DNA of 16,546 nucleotides from the NCBI GenBank assembly GCA_003506795.1, contig DNYO01000106.1, forward strand, positions 1-16,546, written 5' to 3'. Below are positions 1-7,391 of this stretch, in pieces. How positions within the stretch are numbered: the stretch's first letter is position 1; every line of letters starts with the position of its first letter. A program made the translations under genes and the position numbers. This DNA comes from Deltaproteobacteria bacterium. GTDB taxonomy: Bacteria; Desulfobacterota; Syntrophorhabdia; Syntrophorhabdales; Syntrophorhabdaceae. The notes beneath the pieces are model-generated. The model saw nothing but the letters and a program-made list of their open reading frames with translations, ran no database searches and was not told where the DNA came from.

Positions 1-723
1 GTCGTACGGCAGTTCATCCGACTCACCGACAAAGACCCTCAGGACATCAGGCCGCGAAGACTTGTATGTCCCGACGCCGTAGCCTTCGCGCACGGTCCTG
101 AACGCGGGGACCTTCCCTGCCTTTTGTGCATAATAGGCCGCGATGGCGGCACCCGTAGGGGTGGTAAGCTCGAGGGCATCGTCGTAAAAGACAAGCTGAT
201 GGCCGCGAAGTATCTCCAATGTCACCGGCGGCGGGTTGGGGATAGATCCGTGGGACGTGGTGATCGTTCCGCTGCCGCACGGCACGGGTCCGCAAAAAAC
301 CCTGTCCGCGGCAAGGAAACGTATGCCGTACGCGACACAGAGGAGATCTATGACGGTGTCGATATGTGAAAGTTCATGAAGATGGAGTTTGTCGCGGGAG
401 ATATCATGGATCCTTGATTCCGCTGCCACGATGAGAGAAAGCATACCCATCGCGTCATCCTTCACGGGCTTTTCGGCATCGATACCGGTCAAGACCTGTT
501 CCATTTCGGCTATGGTCAGATGCCTGTCCGAAGGCCCTATTTCGAGGTGAATACCGCTGATCACGCCCTGCGTGAGTCGAACGGGCCGTATCGACGGCAC
601 CACGGGGGGTATCTTTCCGAGGAGTCCTTCGAGGCCGTCGAAGGGGACTCCGGCATCGATGAGGGCGCTGATCATCATGTCGCCGCTCATCCCAAAAACG
701 GGGTCTATGTAAAGTATCCTCAT
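1..723 (-). CDS. larC: LarC, nickel-pincer cofactor nickel insertase (N-terminal part, cut by window edge)
   Basis: LarC inserts nickel into the dithiolated pyridinium precursor in the last step of nickel-pincer nucleotide (NPN) cofactor synthesis, the cofactor of lactate racemase and relatives. It acts in the cytoplasm. The frame is open from an ATG at 723 to the window edge (241 codons). It begins MRILYIDPVFGMSGDM, the LarC opening, then shows LHLHELSHIDTVIDLL, the block GPVPCGSGTITTSHGSIPNPPP and ELTTPTGAAIAA, all in the family order. The CTP-dependent C-terminal domain lies outside the window, so I cannot say whether this gene has the larC1/larC2 frameshift known in Lactobacillus. The start overlaps the larB stop in an ATGA, so translation is probably coupled. 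The family is clear; the partner racemase is not visible. Confidence 0.9.
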   Translation of the reverse strand, partial: MRILYIDPVFGMSGDMMISALIDAGVPFDGLEGLLGKIPPVVPSIRPVRLTQGVISGIHLEIGPSDRHLTIAEMEQVLTGIDAEKPVKDDAMGMLSLIVAAESRIHDISRDKLHLHELSHIDTVIDLLCVAYGIRFLAADRVFCGPVPCGSGTITTSHGSIPNPPPVTLEILRGHQLVFYDDALELTTPTGAAIAAYYAQKAGKVPAFRTVREGYGVGTYKSSRPDVLRVFVGESDELPYD

Positions 724-1475
724 AACCTGTTTATAAGTGTTGCAAAGTATGCCGCGCCGAAGCCGTTGTCTATGTTGAAGACGCCCACCGTGGAGCAGGA
801 ATTGAGCATTGCGAGAAGTGCAGTCAATCCTGCAAAGCTCGCCCCGTATCCGACGCTCGTGGGAACGGCAATTACAGGAACACCCACAACGCCGGCCACA
901 ATGGACGGGAGAGCCCCCTCCATGCCGGCCGCTACGATAATGACGCGGGCCCTCTTCACAACGGCCAGATTCTGAAACAGCCGGTGAATCCCTGCCACCC
1001 CTACATCATATAGTTTTTCCGTATCGTTGCCAAAAAACGTCGAGGTCACGTATGCCTCCTCGGCAACCCTGACATCGCTCGTCCCTGCCGATATTACCAG
1101 GACCATTCCCTTGCCTTGCACGGCCTCTGCCTTACGAACGAAAAAACACCGTGCTTCGTTGCTGTATGTTCCTTCCGGGAACCTGCCGGTCAAAGCATCT
1201 CCCGTTGCGGCGTCTATTCGGGTCACCAGCACATCGAGATCCTTTTGCCTGAAAGAACCGACGATATCAAAAAGCTGGGAAAGGGTCTTGCCTTCGCCGA
1301 AAACAACCTCCTGAACGCCTTTCCGGAGCAAACGATGATGATCGACCTTTGTATGTTCCAGATCGTCATAGGGGATATCCTTGAACGTCTCATAGGCCTG
1401 ATCAACCGAAATCAACCCGTCACGCACCGCCGCAAGAAGCTCCATGATCTTCTCGTCAATCACTGTCTCTCTCAT
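720..1475 (-). CDS. larB: LarB, nickel-pincer cofactor biosynthesis carboxylase/hydrolase
   Basis: LarB carboxylates the pyridinium ring of nicotinic acid adenine dinucleotide at C5 and hydrolyses the product, the first step of NPN cofactor synthesis. The 251-residue protein has the usual family length. Residues 1-60 form the helical N-terminal segment. The rest is the PurE-like (AIR carboxylase) domain with VISAGTSDVRVAEEA (about 127-141), AAGMEGALPS (182-191), AVPTSVGYGASF (203-214) and LNSCSTVGVFNIDNGFGAA (224-242). C227 sits where I expect the cysteine that forms the covalent substrate adduct (Cys221 in Lactobacillus plantarum); this mapping is from memory. It overlaps yraN upstream and larC downstream by ATGA junctions, so it is translated as part of the ffh-rplS operon. 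Recognition is confident. Confidence 0.93.
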   Translation of the reverse strand: MRETVIDEKIMELLAAVRDGLISVDQAYETFKDIPYDDLEHTKVDHHRLLRKGVQEVVFGEGKTLSQLFDIVGSFRQKDLDVLVTRIDAATGDALTGRFPEGTYSNEARCFFVRKAEAVQGKGMVLVISAGTSDVRVAEEAYVTSTFFGNDTEKLYDVGVAGIHRLFQNLAVVKRARVIIVAAGMEGALPSIVAGVVGVPVIAVPTSVGYGASFAGLTALLAMLNSCSTVGVFNIDNGFGAAYFATLINRL

Positions 1476-1828
1476 CCCTTTTCTTCTCCGAAGGCGTGCC
1501 TGATCAGCCTCACCTCGTCACCATCGATACCTACAACATCGAAACGCACCCTTCTGCCAAGGCTCCGGTTCGTCTTGAGATATACCTGGGCGGAGCGTAT
1601 GATGTGCCTTTTCTTGCGGGCGTCGATGGCTTCAAAGGAGGTACCGAAGGTGCGGCCCTTTCGTCTTTTGACCTCAACGAAGACAAGGCAGCCGTCCTCT
1701 TCCGCAATGATATCGATTTCTCCAAAGGGACTCCTGAAGTTGGTGGCGATGATCCGGTAGCCTTCCTTTTTCAGGACAATCGCCGCTCGATCTTCCCCTT
1801 CCTGTCCCGTCAAACGTTTATCGGGCAC
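1472..1828 (-). CDS. yraN: YraN/UPF0102 family endonuclease-like protein
   Basis: This 118-residue protein belongs to the YraN (UPF0102) family, a small restriction-endonuclease-like fold of poorly defined cellular role, often placed next to rnhB. Family features seen are GQEGEDRAAIVLKKEGY (about 8-24), RSPFGEIDIIAEEDG (32-46) and LVFVEVKRRKG (48-58). The D of GEIDII and the E and K of VEVK form the PD-(D/E)xK-type set. The start is GTG at 1828, preceded by AAGGAG at a good distance. It overlaps the end of rnhB by 11 bases and the start of larB by 4. Family membership is clear; nuclease activity is inferred from the fold and motif only. Confidence 0.9.
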   Translation of the reverse strand: MPDKRLTGQEGEDRAAIVLKKEGYRIIATNFRSPFGEIDIIAEEDGCLVFVEVKRRKGRTFGTSFEAIDARKKRHIIRSAQVYLKTNRSLGRRVRFDVVGIDGDEVRLIRHAFGEEKG

Positions 1829-2402
1829 AATACTCCTTTACTCCTCTGAAGGTCTTCCGATGGATCGGGGTGATCCCGAATTCCTTGATTGCAGCCCTGT
1901 GCTCTCCTGTGGGGTAGCCTTTATTCTGCTTGAAGTTATAGTGCGGATAGATCCGGTCGTACGCATCCATGGCCCTGTCACGGACAACCTTGGCAATAAT
2001 GGAGGCGCTTGCCATAAAAAAACATTTGCGGTCCCCGCGGACAATGGGACGAGCCTTCGGGTAGTTCTTAAGTCCGCGATTGCCATCGATGAGCAGTACG
2101 TCGGGATCCAGCCCCGCTGCTTCCAGAGCGCGCTCCATGGCGAGAATGGTGGCGTTGAGGATATTCATGGCATCAATCTCTTCATTGCTTGCCATGCCTA
2201 TCCCAACGCTCAGCGCGTGGTCCGTGATCCACGAAAAAAGACCGACCCGTTTCTTTTCCGTCAGGAGCTTCGAGTCGGTCACACCGTTCTTCGTTTCCGG
2301 CACTTTCTCCCAGATCACGCAGGACGAAACCACCGGCCCGGCGAGCGGACCCCGTCCGGCCTCATCTATTCCGCCCACGAGACCTGTCAGCCGGCAGATC
2401 AT
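1818..2402 (-). CDS. rnhB: Ribonuclease HII
   Basis: RNase HII cuts RNA in RNA-DNA hybrids and incises at single ribonucleotides built into DNA, starting ribonucleotide excision repair. The 194-residue length is normal. The four acidic metal ligands are present: D13 and E14 in GGIDEAGRGPLAGPVV, D106 in LLIDGNR, and D124 in VRGDRKCFFMASASIIAKV, with the usual 18-residue distance between the last two. The C-terminal YPHYNFKQNKGYPTGEH block is also typical. The ATG at 2402 lies 10 bases after the rplS stop and lacks a strong Shine-Dalgarno, so expression may depend on rplS translation. The rplS-rnhB-yraN order is common in this bacterial group. Confidence 0.95.
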   Translation of the reverse strand: MICRLTGLVGGIDEAGRGPLAGPVVSSCVIWEKVPETKNGVTDSKLLTEKKRVGLFSWITDHALSVGIGMASNEEIDAMNILNATILAMERALEAAGLDPDVLLIDGNRGLKNYPKARPIVRGDRKCFFMASASIIAKVVRDRAMDAYDRIYPHYNFKQNKGYPTGEHRAAIKEFGITPIHRKTFRGVKEYCAR

Positions 2403-2412
2403 CGTTCTTCTA

Positions 2413-2760
2413 CTAATCCCTTTTTTCTTTGAGCTTAGCCGCTTTTCCTCTGAGGTTGCGCAGATAGTAGAGCTTCGACCGTCTGATCTTGCTCTTACTG
2501 ACCCTTTCTATCCTGTCGATGAGCGGGGAATGGACGGGAAACGTCTTCTCGACGCCCACACCGTAGGACACCTTACGAACCGTGAAGGTCGCACGCGTGT
2601 TTCCGCCTCTCGCGCGAATAACAACGCCCTCGAATATCTGGATCCTTTCTTTGTCGCCTTCAAAAATCCTGGTGTAGACCTTTACGTTATCGCCTATGCC
2701 GACCTCAGGGAGGTCGAGTCTCATATGCTCTTTTTCAAGCAGATCGACCATTTCATTCAT
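2413..2760 (-). CDS. rplS: Large-subunit ribosomal protein L19
   Basis: L19 is a 50S protein at the interface with the 30S subunit. I place the start at the ATG at 2760 because AGGAGGA lies just upstream and the resulting 115-residue protein, beginning MNEMVDLLEKEHM, has the length of Escherichia coli L19. A longer reading from 2859 would add 33 hydrophobic residues not found in the family. Motifs seen are IGDNVKVYTRI..G.KERIQIFEGVVI, GNTRATFTVRKVSYGVGVEKTFPVHSPLID and the basic tail RRSKLYYLRNLRGKAAKLKEK. Its start overlaps the end of the upstream methyltransferase gene by 8 bases. Identification is secure. Confidence 0.97.
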   Translation of the reverse strand: MNEMVDLLEKEHMRLDLPEVGIGDNVKVYTRIFEGDKERIQIFEGVVIRARGGNTRATFTVRKVSYGVGVEKTFPVHSPLIDRIERVSKSKIRRSKLYYLRNLRGKAAKLKEKRD

Positions 2761-3325
2761 GGTGTCCTCCTCTTTGACTAAAAATTCTATCCAGTATAAT
2801 ACCCAGTGCAACACGCAGGGAAAGATGATTGTAATCGCCTGCGCCACTGATGGGTTCAAGCATTCTATCGCAACGCTCCACCACTTCCTCCGTAAGGCCC
2901 CAACCCGTTCCGAAGAGCACGAGAGCCGGTTGCTGCCCCTTCATGACGAAATCATGGAAATCGCCGCTGGACATCGTTTTCCCCTCCCTCGTACGGGAGG
3001 ATGTGCCCACGACAAACGGTCTGGGGTTGCCGCCGAAGTCGTCGAGCACCGCGTCGATGTCCGGTTTGATCCTCACTTTTTTAAGGGCTTCACCCCGTGC
3101 GGGATTGTATTTCGCCCCGTATCCGTGTATCCAGTGATGGACCAGCTTTTCCGCTATCTCCCGCTGTCGGGCGAGAGGTGACACAATATAGCACAGGTCT
3201 ATGCCAAAAGTCATGCAGGTTCTTGCCATATCATGTATTTCCAGGTTTGTCAGGCTCGTCGCCACGACATCTCCGCGCTTATCGTAGACGGGGTAGTGAA
3301 TGACCCCGATACTTACATTATTCAG
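2753..3325 (-). CDS. SPOUT-type RNA methyltransferase (PF09936-like), unusual start
   Basis: This is a relative of the SAM-dependent SPOUT methyltransferase found just after trmD in many deltaproteobacteria and thermophiles; its RNA target is unknown to me. Motifs near the C-terminus, ALVLFGTGWGL and ISGAGDYNHLSLRVALGIILDR, form the SAM-binding knot. The problem is the start. The first standard start codon in frame is GTG at 3265 (with GGAG 5 bases before), but the family's conserved opening, here IGVIHYPVYDKRGDVVATSLTN, lies mostly upstream of it in the same open frame. I therefore extend to CTG at 3325, which has GGAGG six bases upstream and overlaps the end of trmD. ATC 3310 or ATT 3301 are other options. 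The family is confident; the start is uncertain. Confidence 0.8.
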   Translation of the reverse strand: MNNVSIGVIHYPVYDKRGDVVATSLTNLEIHDMARTCMTFGIDLCYIVSPLARQREIAEKLVHHWIHGYGAKYNPARGEALKKVRIKPDIDAVLDDFGGNPRPFVVGTSSRTREGKTMSSGDFHDFVMKGQQPALVLFGTGWGLTEEVVERCDRMLEPISGAGDYNHLSLRVALGIILDRIFSQRGGHHE

Positions 3326-4052
3326 GGAACTCCTCCATGACCTCTCTCATAAATTTGCGGTCCTCCTCGCCGGCCTGAAAACGGTTGAGAAGATCGGAGC
3401 GTTTGAGGACTGTCTTCCTGATGGCCTCTTTGCGCCGCCACTTTCGTATTTCCTCATGGTTTCCCGACAGCAGGACGGGCGGCACGGCGGCACCCATGAA
3501 ATTCTCCGGCCGTGTATACTGAGGATACTCCAGAAGAGGCTCTCTGAAGCTCTCCGCAAAAACCGATTCATCGTTTCCGAGAACCCCGGGCACAAAGCGG
3601 GACACGGCATCGATAAGAACAAGCGCCGGGAACTCGCCGCCGGATGTGACATAGTCGCCCACCGATATCTCTTCATCGACATGATCGAGCACGCGTTCAT
3701 CGACGCCTTCGTAACGACCGCATATCAGGCAGATATGGGGCGATCTGGCGAAGCGCTCTGCGGTGAATTGATCAAAGGGTCGCCCCTGTGGTGTCAGCAG
3801 GACAAACTTCGCCCTGCCGTGAACCTCAGTCACGTGTTGTATGGCCCGGTAGATGGGTTCCACCTTCATGACCATTCCCGGCCCGCCGCCATAAGGCGTG
3901 TCGTCGCAACACCGATGGGGATCGTCGGCAAAATCCCGTATATTGATGATGTTGAAACTGACAAGCCCCTTTTCGGCTGCCTTGCCAAGTATGCTCTCTT
4001 TGAGGGGCGATGAAAAGATCCCCGGGAAGAGCGTGAGAATTGAAAAGATCAT
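3318..4052 (-). CDS. trmD: tRNA (guanine37-N1)-methyltransferase TrmD
   Basis: TrmD puts a methyl group on N1 of G37 next to the anticodon, which prevents +1 frameshifting. It is a SPOUT trefoil-knot dimer in the cytoplasm. The 244-residue protein starts MIFSILTLFPGIF and has DDTPYGGGPGMVMK (50-63), LICGRYEGVDERV (109-121), ISVGDYVTSGGEFPALVLIDAVSRFVPGVLG (129-159), LLEYPQYTRPENF and PPVLLSGNHEEIRKWRR. E167 stands where E. coli TrmD has the catalytic Asp169, a conservative change in the linker. The ATG at 4052 overlaps the rimM stop in an ATGA. Its last codons supply the ribosome-binding sequence for the next methyltransferase. Identification is secure. Confidence 0.97.
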   Translation of the reverse strand: MIFSILTLFPGIFSSPLKESILGKAAEKGLVSFNIINIRDFADDPHRCCDDTPYGGGPGMVMKVEPIYRAIQHVTEVHGRAKFVLLTPQGRPFDQFTAERFARSPHICLICGRYEGVDERVLDHVDEEISVGDYVTSGGEFPALVLIDAVSRFVPGVLGNDESVFAESFREPLLEYPQYTRPENFMGAAVPPVLLSGNHEEIRKWRRKEAIRKTVLKRSDLLNRFQAGEEDRKFMREVMEEFPE

Positions 4053-4546
4053 GCAACAAGTCCCTCGATGTCGACGCGGATCGTGCCGCGACCCACATCT
4101 ATATCAATGATGAATCCTTCAACCATGGGAATCATCATGTCCCTTTCTCCTTCAACAACCAGGATATCATTCGCGCCGGTATGCATCACCGATCCTACCT
4201 TTCCGAGCGATACCCCTTCCGCGTTTATTACCTCGAGCCCGATCAACTGGTACTCGTAGTACTCGCCGTCCTCTACCGGACGGAGGTCAGCTTCCCGGAC
4301 AAAAAGCTCTTTTGTCACCAGGAAGGAGACCTCCTCAACGGTTGAAAGCCCACGAAATGAGAGATAAAAGAAATGCTTCCTGTAACTTGCCCCCTCGGGC
4401 TTCAGCTCGATATATTCATCGCCTTTAAGGGCAAACAACGAGGTGTAGTCGAGAAACCCTTTCTTCACCTCGTTGTAATAGTAAAACTTTACCTCACCCC
4501 GTATGCCGGATGTCGACACGACACGGCCGACAGGGATCCATTTCAT
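4049..4546 (-). CDS. rimM: 16S rRNA processing protein RimM
   Basis: RimM helps mature the 3' domain (head) of the 30S subunit and binds S19. The 165-residue length fits. The N-terminal barrel (about 1-85) opens with PVGRVVSTSGIRGEVKFYYYNE. The C-terminal PRC-barrel (about 92-165) has EYYEYQLIGLEVINAEG.SLGKV..VMHTGANDILVVE and IPMVEGFIIDIDV. The ATG at 4546 shares one base with the TAA stop of khpA (TAATG), and the stop overlaps trmD by 4 bases. The rpsP-khpA-rimM-trmD order is a classic bacterial arrangement, which supports the call. Confidence 0.96.
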   Translation of the reverse strand: MKWIPVGRVVSTSGIRGEVKFYYYNEVKKGFLDYTSLFALKGDEYIELKPEGASYRKHFFYLSFRGLSTVEEVSFLVTKELFVREADLRPVEDGEYYEYQLIGLEVINAEGVSLGKVGSVMHTGANDILVVEGERDMMIPMVEGFIIDIDVGRGTIRVDIEGLVA

Positions 4547-4779
4547 TATTCGATAATCTCGAGGACCGCTCTCTTCTTAACTTTTGTCGAGGCCGCACTC
4601 AAGATCGTCCTCATGGCCCGAGCGGTTCTGCCCTGTTTCCCGATGACCTTCCCAAGATCATCTTTGGCAACATTGAGCTCAATAACAGAAGTCTTTTCCC
4701 CCTCGATCTCGGAGACCCTGACGAGATCAGGATTGTCAACCAACGCCCTTGCAATATACTCGATCAACTCTTTCAACAC
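4546..4779 (-). CDS. khpA: KH-domain RNA-binding protein KhpA (YlqC)
   Basis: KhpA is a single-KH-domain RNA-binding protein that in other bacteria pairs with KhpB/Jag and affects cell division and sRNA biology. The 77-residue length is typical. The KH signature is DLGKVIGKQGRTARAMRTIL, with the GXXG loop GKQG at 47-50. The start is GTG at 4779, chosen because GGAGGTG stands a few bases upstream. It lies 18 bases after rpsP and overlaps rimM by one base. The family and position between rpsP and rimM are diagnostic; the role in this organism is not known. Confidence 0.95.
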   Translation of the reverse strand: MLKELIEYIARALVDNPDLVRVSEIEGEKTSVIELNVAKDDLGKVIGKQGRTARAMRTILSAASTKVKKRAVLEIIE

Positions 4780-4797
4780 GATCCACCTCCGTTCGTT

Positions 4798-5052
4798 TTA
4801 TGAAAGCTCCTTCAGAACCCCCTCTCTCTTGAACAGACTTTCAACGGTCCTCGTGGGCCTTACCCCTTTTTCGTACCATGTTTTAATCTTTTCCTTGTCG
4901 AGGCTTATCTCGGCAGGGTTCTTCAACGGGTCGTAGAATCCGACCTTATCGATAAACCTGCCATCTCTGGGTGAACGTTCATCGGCCACGACAATGCGAT
5001 AAAACGGTTTCTTCTTTGCACCAAACCTCGACAATCTGAATTTTACAGCCAA
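4798..5052 (-). CDS. rpsP: Small-subunit ribosomal protein S16
   Basis: S16 stabilises early 30S assembly. The 84-residue protein has the family opening AVKFRLSRFGAKKKPFYRIVV, then ADERSPRDGRFIDKVGFYDP and GVRPTRTVESLFKREG. The start codon is TTG at 5052, not ATG: no ATG is in frame at that place, the conserved sequence begins right after the TTG, and AAGGAGG stands 7 bases upstream. It follows ffh by 12 bases. Identification is secure; a TTG start for an abundant ribosomal protein is slightly unusual. Confidence 0.97.
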   Translation of the reverse strand: MAVKFRLSRFGAKKKPFYRIVVADERSPRDGRFIDKVGFYDPLKNPAEISLDKEKIKTWYEKGVRPTRTVESLFKREGVLKELS

Positions 5053-5064
5053 AATCCTACCTCC

Positions 5065-6396
5065 TTATCTATTGAAAAGCTGTCTTTGGAGGCCTTTTGC
5101 GCCTCCCTTCGTAAATTTCTTCAGCATCTTTTTCGTTTCCATGTATTTTTTTAAAAGTTCGTTAACATCCTGCACCTGCGTCCCGCTGCCTTTCGCGATG
5201 CGGATCCGCCTGCTTCCGTCTATAATTCCCGCCTTGGCCCTTTCCTTCGATGTCATCGAGTTGATGATCGCTTCCGTCTTCTTGATGTCCTTTTCAGCCT
5301 CGGCGAAATTGATCGCGCCTTTGAACTTGTTCATGCCGGGAATCATGCCTATGATCGATTCCAGCGACCCGAGCTTCTTCATCTGCCGGATCTGGTCGCG
5401 AAAATCCTCGAGGGTGAATTCGTCCTTGCGAAACTTGCGCTCGAGCTCGCGGGCCTGTTTCTCGTCGAAGACATCCTGGGCCTTTTCGACAAGGGAAACG
5501 ACATCACCCATACCAAGTATACGGGATGCCATCCTGTCAGGGAAGAAGGGTTCAAGGGCATCCAGTTTTTCCCCGACGCCGATGAACTTGATGGGCTTGC
5601 CCGTTACGGCCTTGATGGATATGGCCGCGCCGCCACGTGTATCGCCGTCGAGCTTTGTGAGGATTATGCCGTCTATACCCAGTTTTTCGTTAAAAACGGT
5701 GGCTATGCTCACCGCGTCCTGGCCCGTCATCGCGTCAAGGACAAGAAGCGTCTCCTTAGGATTGAGAACCTTTTTTTGCTCGACGAGTTCACCAACCATG
5801 TTTTCGTCAATGTGCAGACGGCCCGCGGTGTCGACAATCAACGTGTCATAGCCATGTCTCATGGCATATATCTTTGCCTCTTTGCAGATCGTTACCGGGT
5901 CCTTGACCACATCCATGGTGAAGGCTTCGACATTGATCTGCCTTCCCAGCGTAACAAGCTGATCTATGGCTGCCGGCCGGTAGATGTCCGAAGGAACGAG
6001 GAGCGGCCGGCGCCCCATTTTGCGAAGGTGGATCGCAAGCTTTGCGGAGGTTGTGGTTTTGCCGGACCCCTGCAGACCGATAAGCATGACCGGTACGGGC
6101 GGGGCCGCTGCAACGTCCAGGGGTTTGTTGGCGCTCCCCAACACCTCGCAAAGCTCGTCATAAACGATCTTAACAAACTGCTGGCCGGGCGTGATGCTCG
6201 TGAGCACCTCTTCGCCCATCGCCTTTTCCCTGACCTTCTCGAGGAAATCTTTGGCCACCTTGAAGTTGACGTCGGCCTCAAGGAGCGCCACCCGTACTTC
6301 GCGCAAGGTGTCCTTTATGTTATTTTCGGTGAGTTTGCCGTATCCCCGAACCTTCTTGAAGGTCGACTCAAATCTTTCCTGTAATTTCTCAAACAT
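5065..6396 (-). CDS. ffh: Signal recognition particle GTPase Ffh (SRP54)
   Basis: Ffh binds 4.5S RNA and the signal sequences of nascent membrane proteins and delivers ribosomes to FtsY. The 443-residue protein has all three parts. The N domain is about 1-90 (MFEKLQERFESTFKKVRGYGKLTE). The G domain has GLQGSGKTT (107-115), DTAGRLH (189-195), TKLDGDTRGGA (247-257) and GVGEKLDALEPF (274-284). The methionine-rich M domain (about 325-430) has IIGMIPGMNK and SRRIRIAKGSGTQVQDVN (395-412). The ATG start fits the family. No Shine-Dalgarno precedes it and the promoter is only about 15 bases away, so the mRNA would be nearly leaderless. It heads the long operon down to larC. Confidence 0.97.
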   Translation of the reverse strand: MFEKLQERFESTFKKVRGYGKLTENNIKDTLREVRVALLEADVNFKVAKDFLEKVREKAMGEEVLTSITPGQQFVKIVYDELCEVLGSANKPLDVAAAPPVPVMLIGLQGSGKTTTSAKLAIHLRKMGRRPLLVPSDIYRPAAIDQLVTLGRQINVEAFTMDVVKDPVTICKEAKIYAMRHGYDTLIVDTAGRLHIDENMVGELVEQKKVLNPKETLLVLDAMTGQDAVSIATVFNEKLGIDGIILTKLDGDTRGGAAISIKAVTGKPIKFIGVGEKLDALEPFFPDRMASRILGMGDVVSLVEKAQDVFDEKQARELERKFRKDEFTLEDFRDQIRQMKKLGSLESIIGMIPGMNKFKGAINFAEAEKDIKKTEAIINSMTSKERAKAGIIDGSRRIRIAKGSGTQVQDVNELLKKYMETKKMLKKFTKGGAKGLQRQLFNR

Positions 6397-6410
6397 AAGA
6401 TATGGGGTAT

Positions 6411-6439
6411 ATTCTAATTGAAATGTCGGAGATAGTCAA
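6411..6439 (-). promoter_or_regulatory. Sigma70-type promoter of the ffh operon
   Basis: On the minus strand TTGACT (6439-6434) is followed after exactly 17 bases by TAGAAT (6416-6411), each matching five of six consensus bases. The predicted start of transcription is near 6404, only about 8 bases before the ffh ATG at 6396. No other promoter-like pair was seen in the gap to nagA. Confidence 0.7.
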
Positions 6440-6515
6440 TGTTAATTAAGGGTTATCCACCAGTGATTACAACGTTTTACGAAAGACCTGCCGTGTATTG
6501 CCATCCTCTGACTCT

Positions 6516-7391
6516 TCACAGGCCAAGATACCTCGCCGGGTTCTGACGTGCGGCGCGTTCCACAAGACCGGGATCGAATCCGAGTTGTACGAGCCGCCTT
6601 GTCGACCCTGTAAGAGCGAGGGAACCCCCAAGGAGCTTTCCTTGCATGTCCACAACCTCTCTTCCCCCATCATCGGATGCCGACCCCTTTACCGTGTCGG
6701 AGACGATAATGATGCGGTCGGGATCCTTCACCGCGAAGATAAGCTCGATGGTCCTTTCGTGAAGGTGATAGGGGTCGGCGATCATTTCAACATAGACCTC
6801 AGGATTCATAAGAGCGAATCCGGCGATACCCGGCTCGCGGTGATGGAAACCCCGCATGGCGTTAAAAACATGGGTAATGCCCCGGGCGCCCGCCCGAAAC
6901 CCTGCTTCGGCCTCGCCATAGGTCGCGTTGGAATGGCCCATGCTGACGACAACGCCCATGTCGGCCATGGCCTCGATCAGCCCGGTTGCCCCTGTGAGTT
7001 CGGGGGCGACGGTAACGATCCTGACAACCTCACCGAAACCCTCGACGAGCCTCTTCCAGCTGGCGATCGCTGCCGGCAAAAACGACTCTTTATCGAGGGC
7101 CCCCGCCCGTGCAGGATTGAGAAAAGGCCCTTCAAGATGAACGCCGAGAATCTTCGCGGGTGAGAGACCGGGCGCCGCCGTCCTGTCTTCCCGCTGGTAT
7201 TCCATCGCCTTCTTTGCCGCCCCGATATCAAGCCGCATCTCATCGATCGATGAAGAAAAGATCGTCGGAACAATTGCGCCAACCCCCTGGGAACCGTGCA
7301 GGCGCGCCATCCTGAGAAAATCCCCGGGAGAGGCCCCCCGGGTATCGCAGTCACGAAGACCGTGCGTATGGATATCAATCATCTCCATCAT
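6516..7391 (-). CDS. nagA: NagA-like N-acetylglucosamine-6-phosphate deacetylase (short form)
   Basis: NagA removes the acetyl group from GlcNAc-6-phosphate, feeding amino-sugar breakdown and cell-wall recycling. It is a metal-dependent amidohydrolase in the cytoplasm. Visible motifs are DIHTHG (6-11), GVHLEGPFLNPARAGA (83-98, with E87), MGHSNATY (151-158, H153), THVFNAM (173-179, H174), IADPYHLH (204-211) and IVSDTV (229-234, catalytic D232). At 291 residues it is much shorter than the usual 370-390: it begins at the first barrel strand and ends at NPARYLGL, so the beta-sandwich domain made from both ends is missing. I chose ATG 7391 because AAGGAG lies 6 bases upstream. It overlaps the sfsA stop by 17 bases, so the two are co-transcribed. 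Another amidohydrolase substrate is possible. Confidence 0.8.
   Translation of the reverse strand: MMEMIDIHTHGLRDCDTRGASPGDFLRMARLHGSQGVGAIVPTIFSSSIDEMRLDIGAAKKAMEYQREDRTAAPGLSPAKILGVHLEGPFLNPARAGALDKESFLPAAIASWKRLVEGFGEVVRIVTVAPELTGATGLIEAMADMGVVVSMGHSNATYGEAEAGFRAGARGITHVFNAMRGFHHREPGIAGFALMNPEVYVEMIADPYHLHERTIELIFAVKDPDRIIIVSDTVKGSASDDGGREVVDMQGKLLGGSLALTGSTRRLVQLGFDPGLVERAARQNPARYLGL

Noticed and set aside
2761..2859. N-terminal extension of L19 from a start at 2859
   Set aside because: It adds 33 hydrophobic residues not found in L19, and the ATG at 2760 has an ideal ribosome-binding site and gives the normal length.
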